64,000 nucleotides of DNA from CAVZTA01 sp963778025. GTDB taxonomy: Bacteria; Chloroflexota; Limnocylindria; Limnocylindrales; CSP1-4. Positions 35,719 to 43,408 of this stretch are shown in pieces; within the stretch, counting starts at the first letter, position 1, and every line of letters begins with the position of its first letter. A program made the position numbers and the translations under genes. The stretch covers positions 1 through 64,000 of the forward strand of contig CAVZTA010000005.1 in NCBI GenBank assembly GCA_963778025.1, given 5' to 3'. Below the pieces are notes generated by a model that was not told where the DNA came from, ran no database searches, and saw nothing but the letters and a program-made list of their open reading frames with translations.

Positions 35719-37035
35719 ATGACGTCTGAGGGACGGGGCGACACCCCCGAGGACGAGCGGCCGACGAACGCCGGCGACAGCGGCGATCCGCGGCCGCCGA
35801 CGCAGCCACCGGCCGACGAGACGCCAACGACGGTCACGCCGCCGGATGCCCCCACCGCGCCGGCACCGCCCGCCGGCCCGCCCGCGCCGGGGGCTGGGAT
35901 CAGGTCGGACGCAACGCGCCGGTCGTGGGTGGGCTCGGCGGGCCGCCGCCCGCGCCGTCGGGGCCCGCCCCCGATCCCAACGCCTCGGGCTGGGGCCAGG
36001 TCGGGCAGCGGCCACCGGTCATCGGCTCGACGCCACCGCCCGGGGACCCCGGAACGGGAGCCGTTCCGGGCTGGGGTCAGCCGGGGGCGACGCCGGATGC
36101 CGCGATCCGTCCCGCCGCCGGTCCCGCCGCCCGGCACGGGCGCCGTCCCGGGATGGGGTGCGCCGCCCGCTGCACCGCCGCCTGGCGCGGTCCCGCCGCC
36201 TGGCGCGCCGCCGCCCGGTCAGATGCCGCCTCCTGGGACCGTGCCGCCCAGCGGTTGGGTGACCGGCGCGGCTGCCGCGCCCGTGTCGCCGCCCGGCGCG
36301 CCGGTCTGGACCCAGGGCCCGCAGGACCTGCCTCCGGCGAAGACCTCCGGCTGCCTCAAGTTCGGGCTGGGACTGACGCTGCTCGGCTGCGGCGGCCTCA
36401 TCGTCCTCCTGATCATCGCCTGGGTCGCGCTGTCGAACCTCCTCGGTGGCGGGCTGCTCGGGCTCGGGGGCATCACCGGGAACGGCGACGGCACCGGCGC
36501 CATCGATCAGGACTGCCCGTTCCTCTCGGATGCGGCGGCCAAGGAGGCGATCGGGGGCAACGCCGACGCCAGCCTCATGACCGGCCTCTACGACGCGACC
36601 ATCGGGCTCGTCGCCGACAAGCGTGCCCTCACCGACGATCAGGACTGCATCGTCCTCGATGGTCAGCGCGCATACCTCGTCCGGATCGCCCTCCATCAGG
36701 GCGGCGACGCACAGCAGGTGTTCGCGCGGGAGCGCCAGAACGCACAACCGGTCACGATCGACCAGGGTGGCGGCCTGTCGACGACCCGCGACGGCTACGA
36801 CGGCGGCGACGTCGCGGGGCTGGGCGACGAGGCCTTCTGCACCACCATCTCGGCGGCGATCATGGGCGGCGTGCTCGTCCGCCAGGGCGACCGCGTCGTG
36901 TATGTGAGCGTGGGGGCGCCCACGGAGGGAGCGTCGCCCATCGACCTCGAGCCCGCGCCGGGCGAGGATGCCGGGATGCTCTCACCGACGCTGTGCTCGA
37001 TCGCCCAGGATGTGGCGCGTCAGGTCCTGCACTGA
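35719..37035 (+). CDS. Pro-rich membrane-anchored protein with extracellular domain (two frameshifts)
   Basis: 438 aa after correction. ATG 35719 follows GAGGAGAG. The N-terminal about 220 residues are Pro/Gly-rich (GWGQ, PPPG repeats); then SGCLKFGLGLTLLGCGGLIVLLIIAWVAL is a single helix, followed by a C-terminal domain with Cys in DQDCPFLS, DDQDCIVLD, GDEAFCTTI and SPTLCSIAQ, probably disulphide-linked and outside the cell. Breaks: near 35889-35897 (one G missing in GGGGG) and near 36112-36120 (one C extra in CCC). Architecture resembles actinobacterial DUF3558/lipoprotein-like sensors but no family is clear. It is a plus-strand gene facing carbonic anhydrase. Confidence 0.65.
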   Translation: MTSEGRGDTPEDERPTNAGDSGDPRPPTQPPADETPTTVTPPDAPTAPAPPAGPPAPGAGIRSDATRRSWVGSAGRRPRRRGPPPIPTPRAGARSGSGHRSSARRHRPGTPEREPFRAGVSRGRRRMPRSVPPPVPPPGTGAVPGWGAPPAAPPPGAVPPPGAPPPGQMPPPGTVPPSGWVTGAAAAPVSPPGAPVWTQGPQDLPPAKTSGCLKFGLGLTLLGCGGLIVLLIIAWVALSNLLGGGLLGLGGITGNGDGTGAIDQDCPFLSDAAAKEAIGGNADASLMTGLYDATIGLVADKRALTDDQDCIVLDGQRAYLVRIALHQGGDAQQVFARERQNAQPVTIDQGGGLSTTRDGYDGGDVAGLGDEAFCTTISAAIMGGVLVRQGDRVVYVSVGAPTEGASPIDLEPAPGEDAGMLSPTLCSIAQDVARQVLH

Positions 37036-37042
37036 CGACGGA

Positions 37043-37557
37043 TCAGTCGACCGGTCGCAGGCGGCCGGTCTCCACCTCATAGACGAACGCGTGGACGGGC
37101 ACCCGCTGGAGGGCGGGATGCGTGCGCAGGATGCCGGCCTGCTCGCGCAAGGTCGCCTCGAGGTCCTCGAACGCGCCGAACACGAGATCCGGTGTCGCTG
37201 CCGGTCGACTGGCGGACGCGCGCCCGCAGCCCCTCCTCGGTCGCGCCGTCCAGTCCGCACCGGGTGTGACCCACGATGACGATCTCCTGGGTCCCCAGCG
37301 AGCTGCTGGCTCACGACCAGCGAGCGCACCACATCCTCGGTCGCGAGCGCACCCGCGTTGCGGATGATGTGCGCGTCGCCGACGCGCAGCCCGAGGGCGT
37401 CCTCGACCTCGATCCGGGCATCCATGCAGGCGACGATCGCGAGCGCGGACAGCGGTGCCGCGGTCAGCCGGCTCCGGTCGAAGACCTCGGCAAAGCGTTC
37501 GTTCTCCTCGAGGATGCGCCGGAACTCGGGCGACGCGCCCCTGGGCGCTCCCGTCAC
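37043..37557 (-). CDS. Beta-carbonic anhydrase (two frameshifts)
   Basis: Zinc enzyme interconverting CO2 and bicarbonate, 170 aa after correction. ACMDARIEVEDALGLRVGDAHIIRNAGALATEDVVRSL contains the Cys and the D-x-R dyad; the second zinc site is IVIVGHTRCGLDGA (His and Cys). The C-end is VHAFVYEVETGRL. Breaks near 37288-37296 (GGGG for GGG, giving QQLAG to TQEIVIVGH) and near 37185-37195 (QSTGSD to PDLVFGAF), each one base too many. It matches the short type II beta-CA seen in many soil bacteria. GTG 37557 is 33 nt past the flotillin stop, so it may share that transcript. Confidence 0.88.
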
Positions 37558-37590
37558 GGGCGCCCGGGCGGCGTCGCCGGTCGTCGGGGC

Positions 37591-39720
37591 TCAGGCGCTC
37601 GGTCCACCCGGTCCCCGGTCGTTCAGGCGGTCGATGAGCGTGCCGATGGTCATGTCGCCGTAGCTGGTGTCGAGCCGGTCGCGCGCGATCCGCCAGAGCG
37701 TCCGGAGCGCGCGCGGCCCGGACCGGTCGAGGTCCCCGAGGCGGGTCGCCTCGAAACGCTCGATGCCCGGGATGACCCGCAGCTCCTCGGCCAGTCGGAC
37801 GGCCGCCTCGTCGAGCTGCGTCTCGCGTGTCACGCCAGCCGCGGCAGCGGCCGACTCGACGACACCACCGGGCGCGGGACGGCGGTCGCCGGGCCGGACG
37901 TCGGACACCGTCGGCAGCGGCGGCAGCGGCGAGCTGAGGCCCGCGAGCTCGACCCCCGGCGTCCGGGACGCCGCACGGCTCATCGCCTGGGCCGCGCGCG
38001 CGAAGCGCTGCTCCGGGCTCTCTGCGGCCGGCGGCTGCGGGCCCGGCGAGGTCGCCGGTCGCGGCTGACCCGGTACGGGCGAGGTCGCGGCGGCAGGCGC
38101 AGGCGGAGGCGCGGTCGTCGTCGGCGGCTGCTCGTCGCTCCGGCGCGTCTGGATCCGCCCGCCGCCGGACACGGGGCCGTGCGTCATCGTGGGCCCGGCG
38201 CCCGCGGGCGGTGGCGCCGTCGGCGTGCCACCACGACCCCGGCCGCCACCGCCGACCGTCCCCCCGCCACCCGATCCACCGCGCGAGCCACGGGGAGCAC
38301 CGCCATCGCCGTCCGCTCTGGCGCCCAGCGCGGACGCGAGCAGGTTCGGGACGTCGATCCCGGTCAGGCCCTTCACCGCCGCGGACGCTTCGGTCAGCGT
38401 GCGGGTCGTGGTCTTCACCACGTCCGACGCCCCGTCCGACGAGAGGACCGTGAGGCTGTCGATCTGGCTGATCGGCTCCGCCGCCGCACGCACGATGTCG
38501 GGCAGGTTCTGGAGGACCGTGGTGATGACCGCGGCGTCGTTGAACTGGCGGTACGCCTCGGCCTTGAGCGCGAGCGCCTTCGCCTCGGCCTCGCCCTTGG
38601 TGAACGTGATGCCCGCCTGGGCGTTGCCCTCGAGCGTCACCTGCTTCGCGGTCGCCTCGGCGTTGACCTCGACGACGCGCGCCTGGGCCTCGCCCTTCAT
38701 CACCTGGATCGCGGCATCCGCCTGACCCGCCAGGCGCACCCGCTCGGCTTCGGCCTGTGCGGCTGCGATGCGCGAGAGCTTCTCGCCTTCGGCGCGCTTC
38801 ACCTGGGCCTCCGCGTCGGCCTCGGCGGGGCGCACGGTCGACGCGACGAGCTCCTTCTGCTTGCGATCGGCCTCGAGCTGCGCGAGCTCGGTCTGCCTGC
38901 GCGTGACCTCCTGCTGCGCCTCCGCCTGGGCGAGTGGCCCGGCCTGCGCGGCCTTGGCCTCGGCCGCCTGGGTCAGCGCCACGATCTCCGCCTGACGCAG
39001 CTGGACGTCCCGTTGCGCGTTGAGCTTGACCTGCTGCGCCTCGGCTTCGCGGACCGCGGCCTCCTGGTCGGCGATCGCCTTGGCCATCCGCGCGTCCCGC
39101 TCGCGGCGGGCCGTCTCCTGCTGGCCGATGAGGTCCATGTAGCCGACCTCGTCGCGGATCGCCTGGATCGTGAAGTTGTCGATGGTCAGGCCCGATGTCG
39201 CGAGGTCGCCCTTGGCCGCCTCCTGGACCGCTTGCTGGAACTTCTGGCGGTCGAGGTTGAGCTCCTCGACGGTGAGCGTGCCGACGATCGACCGGAGCGA
39301 GCCCTCCAGGACGTTCTTGACGATCGAGTCGATCTGGTCCTCGCGGCCGCTGAACCGCTCGGCTGCGTTGAGGATCGACTCCTCGTCGCCGCCGATCTTC
39401 ACCGTCGCCACGCCCTGCAGGCTGACCTTGATGCCCTGCCGGCTGACGGCGTCGGACAGGTTGACGTTGATCTGGCGAGCGGTCAGGTAGAGCTTGCTGA
39501 CCTTGTTGAGGAGCGGGTACACGATGGTGCCGCCGCCGCGGACGACCTTGAGCCGGCGCTCGCCTTCGCTGGTGACCTTGCGGCCCGAGATGATGAGCGC
39601 CTCCTCGACGCTCGCGACCTTGTAGCGGCTGCCGAGGTACGCGACGAGCAGCACGATCACGATGATCAGCGCGAAGACCACCAGCACGCTGCCGCCCGAG
39701 ATGTTCAGGAAGTCGAACAC
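37591..39720 (-). CDS. Flotillin-like SPFH protein with long C-terminal extension
   Basis: 709 aa; flotillins usually have 450-510. An N-terminal helix (VLVVFALIIVIVLLVAYLG) is followed by the SPFH domain (KVASVEEALIISGRKV, GGTIVYPLLNKVSKL, IKVSLQGVATVKI, RSIVGTLTVEELNLDRQKF), then the Ala/Glu-rich coiled coil (residues about 200-400) and the flotillin end QNLPDIVRAAAEPISQIDSLTVL. After about residue 470 come a Gly/Pro-rich linker and a helical end module (VRLAEELRVIPGIERFEATRLGDLD; YGDMTIGTLIDRLND). It organises membrane microdomains. NfeD lies 15 nt upstream, as in many flotillin pairs. The extra end domain is unusual. Confidence 0.9.
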   Translation of the reverse strand: MFDFLNISGGSVLVVFALIIVIVLLVAYLGSRYKVASVEEALIISGRKVTSEGERRLKVVRGGGTIVYPLLNKVSKLYLTARQINVNLSDAVSRQGIKVSLQGVATVKIGGDEESILNAAERFSGREDQIDSIVKNVLEGSLRSIVGTLTVEELNLDRQKFQQAVQEAAKGDLATSGLTIDNFTIQAIRDEVGYMDLIGQQETARRERDARMAKAIADQEAAVREAEAQQVKLNAQRDVQLRQAEIVALTQAAEAKAAQAGPLAQAEAQQEVTRRQTELAQLEADRKQKELVASTVRPAEADAEAQVKRAEGEKLSRIAAAQAEAERVRLAGQADAAIQVMKGEAQARVVEVNAEATAKQVTLEGNAQAGITFTKGEAEAKALALKAEAYRQFNDAAVITTVLQNLPDIVRAAAEPISQIDSLTVLSSDGASDVVKTTTRTLTEASAAVKGLTGIDVPNLLASALGARADGDGGAPRGSRGGSGGGGTVGGGGRGRGGTPTAPPPAGAGPTMTHGPVSGGGRIQTRRSDEQPPTTTAPPPAPAAATSPVPGQPRPATSPGPQPPAAESPEQRFARAAQAMSRAASRTPGVELAGLSSPLPPLPTVSDVRPGDRRPAPGGVVESAAAAAGVTRETQLDEAAVRLAEELRVIPGIERFEATRLGDLDRSGPRALRTLWRIARDRLDTSYGDMTIGTLIDRLNDRGPGGPSA

Positions 39721-39735
39721 GGGTCGGATCCCCTC

Positions 39736-40281
39736 CTAGGCCTTCGCGCTCGCGGTCTCGAGCGGCGCGACGACGAGCCCGGTGCCCGTGGTCGCCGTGA
39801 CGGTGATGGGCATGCCGCTGGCCAGATCGGCGGCGGCGGTGGCGCTGAACTCGCGGGTCTGTCCCTCGGCCTTGACGTAGACGGTGCCCAGGCGGCCGGC
39901 CGGGATGGCCACCGCGACCGAGCCGCGCTGGCCGATGAGGTCGTCGAGCGAGAACGGCGTCGATGCCTCGGCACGCTGGAAGATGGAGAACAGCCCCCAG
40001 ACGATCGCGACGCCGATGAACCCCGAGATGGTGCCGACGACCGCCGCCTGTCCACCGTGGATGTCGAGCACCTGCGAAGCGAACAGCCCGCCGACGCCGA
40101 ACATCGACACGAAGCCCAGCATCACCGGGACGAGCGACACGCCGCCGATGTCGAAGTCGATGCCGGCCGCGTCGAGGATGCCGCCCAGGATGTCGTCGAC
40201 GAGGACCGTGATCAGGAGCAGCCCGCCGCCCAGGAGCGTGCACAGGATGAACACCCAATCTTCGATCGGGATGGTGATCAT
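39736..40281 (-). CDS. NfeD-family membrane protein
   Basis: 181 aa. Three hydrophobic segments (WVFILCTLLGGGLLLITVLV; LVPVMLGFVSMFGVGGLFA; AAVVGTISGFIGVAIVWGLFS) precede a soluble OB-fold end (LIGQRGSVAVAIPAGRLGTVYVKAEGQTREFSATAA), the short NfeD type that pairs with flotillins (YuaF/FloA-like systems). It probably binds the flotillin at the membrane and affects its oligomer state. Start ATG 40281 has GGAGGG 12 nt upstream; TAGACT at 40376-40381 is a candidate -10 with a leader near 85 nt. Confidence 0.88.
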   Translation of the reverse strand: MITIPIEDWVFILCTLLGGGLLLITVLVDDILGGILDAAGIDFDIGGVSLVPVMLGFVSMFGVGGLFASQVLDIHGGQAAVVGTISGFIGVAIVWGLFSIFQRAEASTPFSLDDLIGQRGSVAVAIPAGRLGTVYVKAEGQTREFSATAAADLASGMPITVTATTGTGLVVAPLETASAKA

Positions 40282-40375
40282 CCGAGCCTCGAACCCTCCG
40301 TCGGGACGTCCCTCGACCGGTCGACGCCCTGGACGAGCGGACCGTTGCGCGTGGGGCTGGGCCGATCCCGTTCGC

Positions 40376-40381
40376 AGTCTA
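40376..40381 (-). promoter_or_regulatory. -10 box of nfeD-flotillin
   Basis: TAGACT in the 168-nt gap upstream of nfeD. It leaves a leader of about 85 nt with a Shine-Dalgarno close to the start. Confidence 0.4.
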
Positions 40382-40449
40382 CGCCGCGGTCATGGACGCG
40401 CGGGGGTCGCAGCCCGGCTGCATGACCTGCCCGGGTGACCCGTGTCGGA

Positions 40450-40965
40450 TCAGCGTTCGGGGCCGAACAGCACCTCGAGCCACGTGTCGAGCGGTGACCG
40501 GTCGCTGGACTCGGCACCCAGCTTCACCGCGGCCGAGCCCGGCGCGTCGCTGGGCAGCGGCGAGGCATCGGGGTCGAGCGTGAACGGGAGCTCCTTGCCC
40601 TGGCCCATCCGATACAGCCGCGCCTGCTGCGTGATGAACTCCTGACGCTCGATGAGATCCAGCTCGCGCTCGAGTCCCTCGACGTGGGCCGACGCCGCGG
40701 CATTGGCGGCACGCATCGCGTCCGCGTCGGCGCCGGCGGCGGCCGCGTCACTGACCTGGCGCGCGAAGACGATGAGCACCCAGCCGGCGAGGATCACACC
40801 CAGGAGATAGCCCGCGCGACGCCGGGTGATGCCCAGGACGGGCAGATCGGACAGGTCATGACGCGCGGCAGCATCCGACGCGGAGGCGTCGTCCTCGGGC
40901 ACGGACGGATCGGCCACCTCGGGGTCGGGCGCGCGTGACGGTTCGGGCGCGGACCGGCGGGGCAT
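40450..40965 (-). CDS. FtsB/DivIC-like septum protein
   Basis: 171 aa. An acidic N-tail (about 55 residues) precedes one transmembrane helix (AGYLLGVILAGWVLIVFA), then a predicted coiled coil (SDAAAAGADADAMRAANAAASAHVEGLERELDLIERQEFI) and a short tail (QQARLYRMGQGKELPFTL). This matches the septum-formation-initiator family: the RMGQGKELPF segment resembles the FtsB/DivIC post-coil G-E/x-L-x-F pattern. It likely joins FtsL/FtsQ at the division site. ATG 40965 is 8 nt after TACGCT, with TTGACA 18 nt further upstream, the best promoter in the window. Confidence 0.78.
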   Translation of the reverse strand: MPRRSAPEPSRAPDPEVADPSVPEDDASASDAAARHDLSDLPVLGITRRRAGYLLGVILAGWVLIVFARQVSDAAAAGADADAMRAANAAASAHVEGLERELDLIERQEFITQQARLYRMGQGKELPFTLDPDASPLPSDAPGSAAVKLGAESSDRSPLDTWLEVLFGPER

Positions 40966-40973
40966 GTGCCGGC

Positions 40974-41003
40974 AGCGTAGCTGCGCGCAGCTGACATTGT
41001 CAA
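40974..41003 (-). promoter_or_regulatory. Promoter of the FtsB-like gene
   Basis: TTGACA (40998-41003) and TACGCT (40974-40979) with an 18-nt spacer. The -10 ends 8 nt before the ATG, predicting a leaderless mRNA. Confidence 0.7.
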
Positions 41004-41008
41004 CCGCT

Positions 41009-41029
41009 CGTGACACCCGAGCTGTCACG
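41009..41029. repeat. Inverted repeat CGTGACA / TGTCACG
   Basis: CGTGACA, 7-nt spacer, TGTCACG, in the divergent gap between the FtsB-like gene and mrfA. The 12-mer GCTGTCACGACG at its right arm recurs at 60461-60472, next to the uvrD-like helicase gene. It might be an operator, or chance. Confidence 0.3.
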
Positions 41030-41050
41030 ACGACGGGTCAGCGTGGCGGT

Positions 41051-41056
41051 TACACT
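41051..41056 (+). promoter_or_regulatory. -10 box of mrfAB
   Basis: TACACT (context GGTTACACTC) on the plus strand, with a predicted start near 41063, leaving a leader of about 48 nt that carries GGAG 10 nt before ATG 41111. The LexA-like palindrome follows 10 nt later. Confidence 0.5.
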
Positions 41057-41066
41057 CGCTGACATT

Positions 41067-41082
41067 TCGACCATCCGTTCGA
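41067..41082 (+). promoter_or_regulatory. LexA/SOS-box-like palindrome upstream of mrfA
   Basis: TCGACC-ATCC-GTTCGA, a 16-nt near-palindrome that differs at one base from TCGAAC-N4-GTTCGA, the Bacillus/Actinomycetota LexA consensus. It covers the start site of the mrfAB promoter, a position where a repressor would block transcription. SOS control would suit a DNA repair operon; lexA itself is not in the window. Confidence 0.5.
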
Positions 41083-41110
41083 AATGGTCGAGCCTCGCGG
41101 AGAGCCGTCG

Positions 41111-43408
41111 ATGCGCACGTACGCCCCCGCCCCGACCGACGCCGTGCTCGCGCGGCTGCTGGAGGAGCCGTCACTCGCCCGCGGGGTCGTCCATCACGAG
41201 GTGATCCCCGCACGCCAGGCGGCGTATGCCGAGATGCCGCCGGCCCTCGACCCGCGGATCGTGGCGGCGCTGCGCTCGCGCGGCATCGAGCGGCTGTACA
41301 CCCATCAGGTCGAGGCGGTGACCGCGGTGCTCGACGGCCAGGACGTCGTCGTCGTCACGCCCACGGCGTCGGGCAAGTCGCTGTGCTACGCGCTGCCCAT
41401 CCTCCAGTCGATCGCCGCCGATCCGGCCGCCCGGTCACTCGCACTCTTCCCCACCAAGGCGCTGGGCCAGGACCAGGTCGCGGAGTTCGGCCTGCTCGCC
41501 CAGGCGGCCGGCCTGGACATCTCCACGGCGGCCTACGACGGCGACACCCCGGCACCCATCCGATCGGCGATCCGCAAGGCCGGGCAGATCGTCGTGACCA
41601 ACCCGGACATGCTCCACTCGGCGATCCTGCCCCATCACACCAAGTGGTTCCAGCTGTTCGAGCAGCTGCGGGTCATCGTCATCGACGAGCTCCACACGTA
41701 CCGCGGCGTGTTCGGGAGCCACGTCGCGAACGTCCTGCGGCGGCTGCTGCGGCTGTGCCGCCACTACGGCTCGAACCCCGTCATCGTGTGCTGCTCGGCG
41801 ACGATCGGGAACCCGCAGGAGCTGGCCGAGACGCTCATCGGACGGCCGGTGCGCCTGATCGACCGCAACGGCGCGCCGTCGGGCGAGCGACACGTGCTGC
41901 TGGTCGATCCGCCGATCCTGGACCCCGCCACCGGGGCGCGCGGTTCGGCGATGACCCTGGCCCAGCGGTGGGCGCTGCCCTTCCTTCGGGCGGGTCGCCA
42001 GACGGTGGTCTTCGGGCGGACGCGGACCGCGGTCGAGATCATGCTCTCGACGCTTCGCGAGGCGCTGCGCGAGGACCTCGGACCGCGCTCCCGGATCCGC
42101 GGCTATCGCGCGGGCTATCTGCCCACCGAACGACGCTCGATCGAGCGCGGGCTGCGCGACGGCGAGGTGCTGGGCGTCGTGTCCACGAACGCGCTCGAGC
42201 TGGGCGTCGACATCGGGCGGCTCGATGTGGCGGTCCTCGCCGGCTATCCGGGCTCCGTCGCGGCGACGTGGCAGCAGATCGGCCGTGCCGGTCGACGCGG
42301 CGACGTGAGCGTGGCCATCGTCATCGCGTCCGCCTCACCCGTCGACCGGTACGTCATCCACCACCCGGCGTTCCTGCTGGGGAGCCGGCCCGAGGAGGCG
42401 CGGCTCGACCCGGACAACCTGCATGTCCTGCTGTCGCACCTGCGATGCGCCACCTTCGAGCTCCCGTTCGAGCTCGGCGAGCGGTTCGGCGCCCTGCCCG
42501 CCGATGACCTCCTGGCGTTCGTCTCCGAGTCGGGCCACGTGCGTCAGGCCGACGACGGGCGGTGGTACTGGAGCTCCGAGAACTTCCCGGCCTCCGAGGT
42601 CTCGCTTCGGACGGGTGCGCCCGAGAACGTCGTGATCATCGACACCTCGCCGGACCGGCCCCGGGTCCTCGGCGAGGTCGACCTGTTCGCCGCGCAGATC
42701 CTCGTCCACGAGCGCGCGATCTACATCCACGAGTCGTCGCAGTACTACGTCGACCGGCTCGACTGGAGCGAGAAGAAGGCGTACGTCCACCGCATCGACG
42801 TCGACCACTACACGTACGCGAACCGGGCGGTGACGCTCAAGCCGCTCGACGTGTTCGGGGAAGCCGAGGCGACCAGCGGACGGCGGGTCCACGGCGAGGT
42901 CATGGTCGCCAGCCTCGTCACGATGTTCAAGAAGCTGAAGTTCATCACCGACGAGAACGTCGGCTGGGGACCCGTCGACCTGCCCGAGCTGGAGCTCCAG
43001 ACGACCGCGTACTGGCTCACCGCCGAGGGCGTCCGCGGTCGGTGGCGGAGCGATGACCTGGACGTCGCGCTCATCGGCGCGGGCCGGGCGGTGCAGGCCG
43101 TGGCGGCGGTGCTGCTGATGGTCGACCCGCGTGATCTGGGTCTCGTCGCCCAGGTGCGGTCGCCGCACCAGGAGGCGCCGACGATCTACCTGTACGAGTC
43201 GGTGCCGGGTGGCGTGGGCCTGTCCGAGCGGCTGTGGGCACGTCACGAGGAGCTCGTCGCCGGGGCCGCCGAGCTCATCTCCGCCTGTCCGTGCGAGGCG
43301 GGCTGTCCCGCGTGCACCGGGCCGCGGCTGGAACCCGGGGTCGACGCCAAGGCGCTCGCGCTGCAGCTGCTGGGGGAGCTCGGGGCGCGCGTGGCGGTCG
43401 CGGCATGA
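41111..43408 (+). CDS. mrfA: MrfA-like DEAD/DEAH helicase
   Basis: 765-aa superfamily 2 helicase of the YprA/MrfA type, which repairs mitomycin-induced and similar DNA damage outside the UvrABC route in Bacillus. Core motifs: VVVTPTASGKSLCYALP (Walker A), LALFPTKALGQDQ, VVTNPDMLH, VIVIDELHTYRG, VIVCCSATIG, VVFGRTRTAVE, NALELGVDIGRLD, QQIGRAGRRGD. The C-terminal MZB domain has CPCEAGCPAC, Cys spaced as in MrfA. Start ATG 41111 has GGAG upstream; an in-frame ATG at 41084 is less likely. The stop overlaps mrfB (ATGA), so the two are made together. Confidence 0.93.
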   Translation: MRTYAPAPTDAVLARLLEEPSLARGVVHHEVIPARQAAYAEMPPALDPRIVAALRSRGIERLYTHQVEAVTAVLDGQDVVVVTPTASGKSLCYALPILQSIAADPAARSLALFPTKALGQDQVAEFGLLAQAAGLDISTAAYDGDTPAPIRSAIRKAGQIVVTNPDMLHSAILPHHTKWFQLFEQLRVIVIDELHTYRGVFGSHVANVLRRLLRLCRHYGSNPVIVCCSATIGNPQELAETLIGRPVRLIDRNGAPSGERHVLLVDPPILDPATGARGSAMTLAQRWALPFLRAGRQTVVFGRTRTAVEIMLSTLREALREDLGPRSRIRGYRAGYLPTERRSIERGLRDGEVLGVVSTNALELGVDIGRLDVAVLAGYPGSVAATWQQIGRAGRRGDVSVAIVIASASPVDRYVIHHPAFLLGSRPEEARLDPDNLHVLLSHLRCATFELPFELGERFGALPADDLLAFVSESGHVRQADDGRWYWSSENFPASEVSLRTGAPENVVIIDTSPDRPRVLGEVDLFAAQILVHERAIYIHESSQYYVDRLDWSEKKAYVHRIDVDHYTYANRAVTLKPLDVFGEAEATSGRRVHGEVMVASLVTMFKKLKFITDENVGWGPVDLPELELQTTAYWLTAEGVRGRWRSDDLDVALIGAGRAVQAVAAVLLMVDPRDLGLVAQVRSPHQEAPTIYLYESVPGGVGLSERLWARHEELVAGAAELISACPCEAGCPACTGPRLEPGVDAKALALQLLGELGARVAVAA

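Noticed and set aside
37276..40425. A 1049-codon plus-strand open frame
   Set aside because: Antisense to flotillin and NfeD, which have clear domains. Composition is low-complexity.
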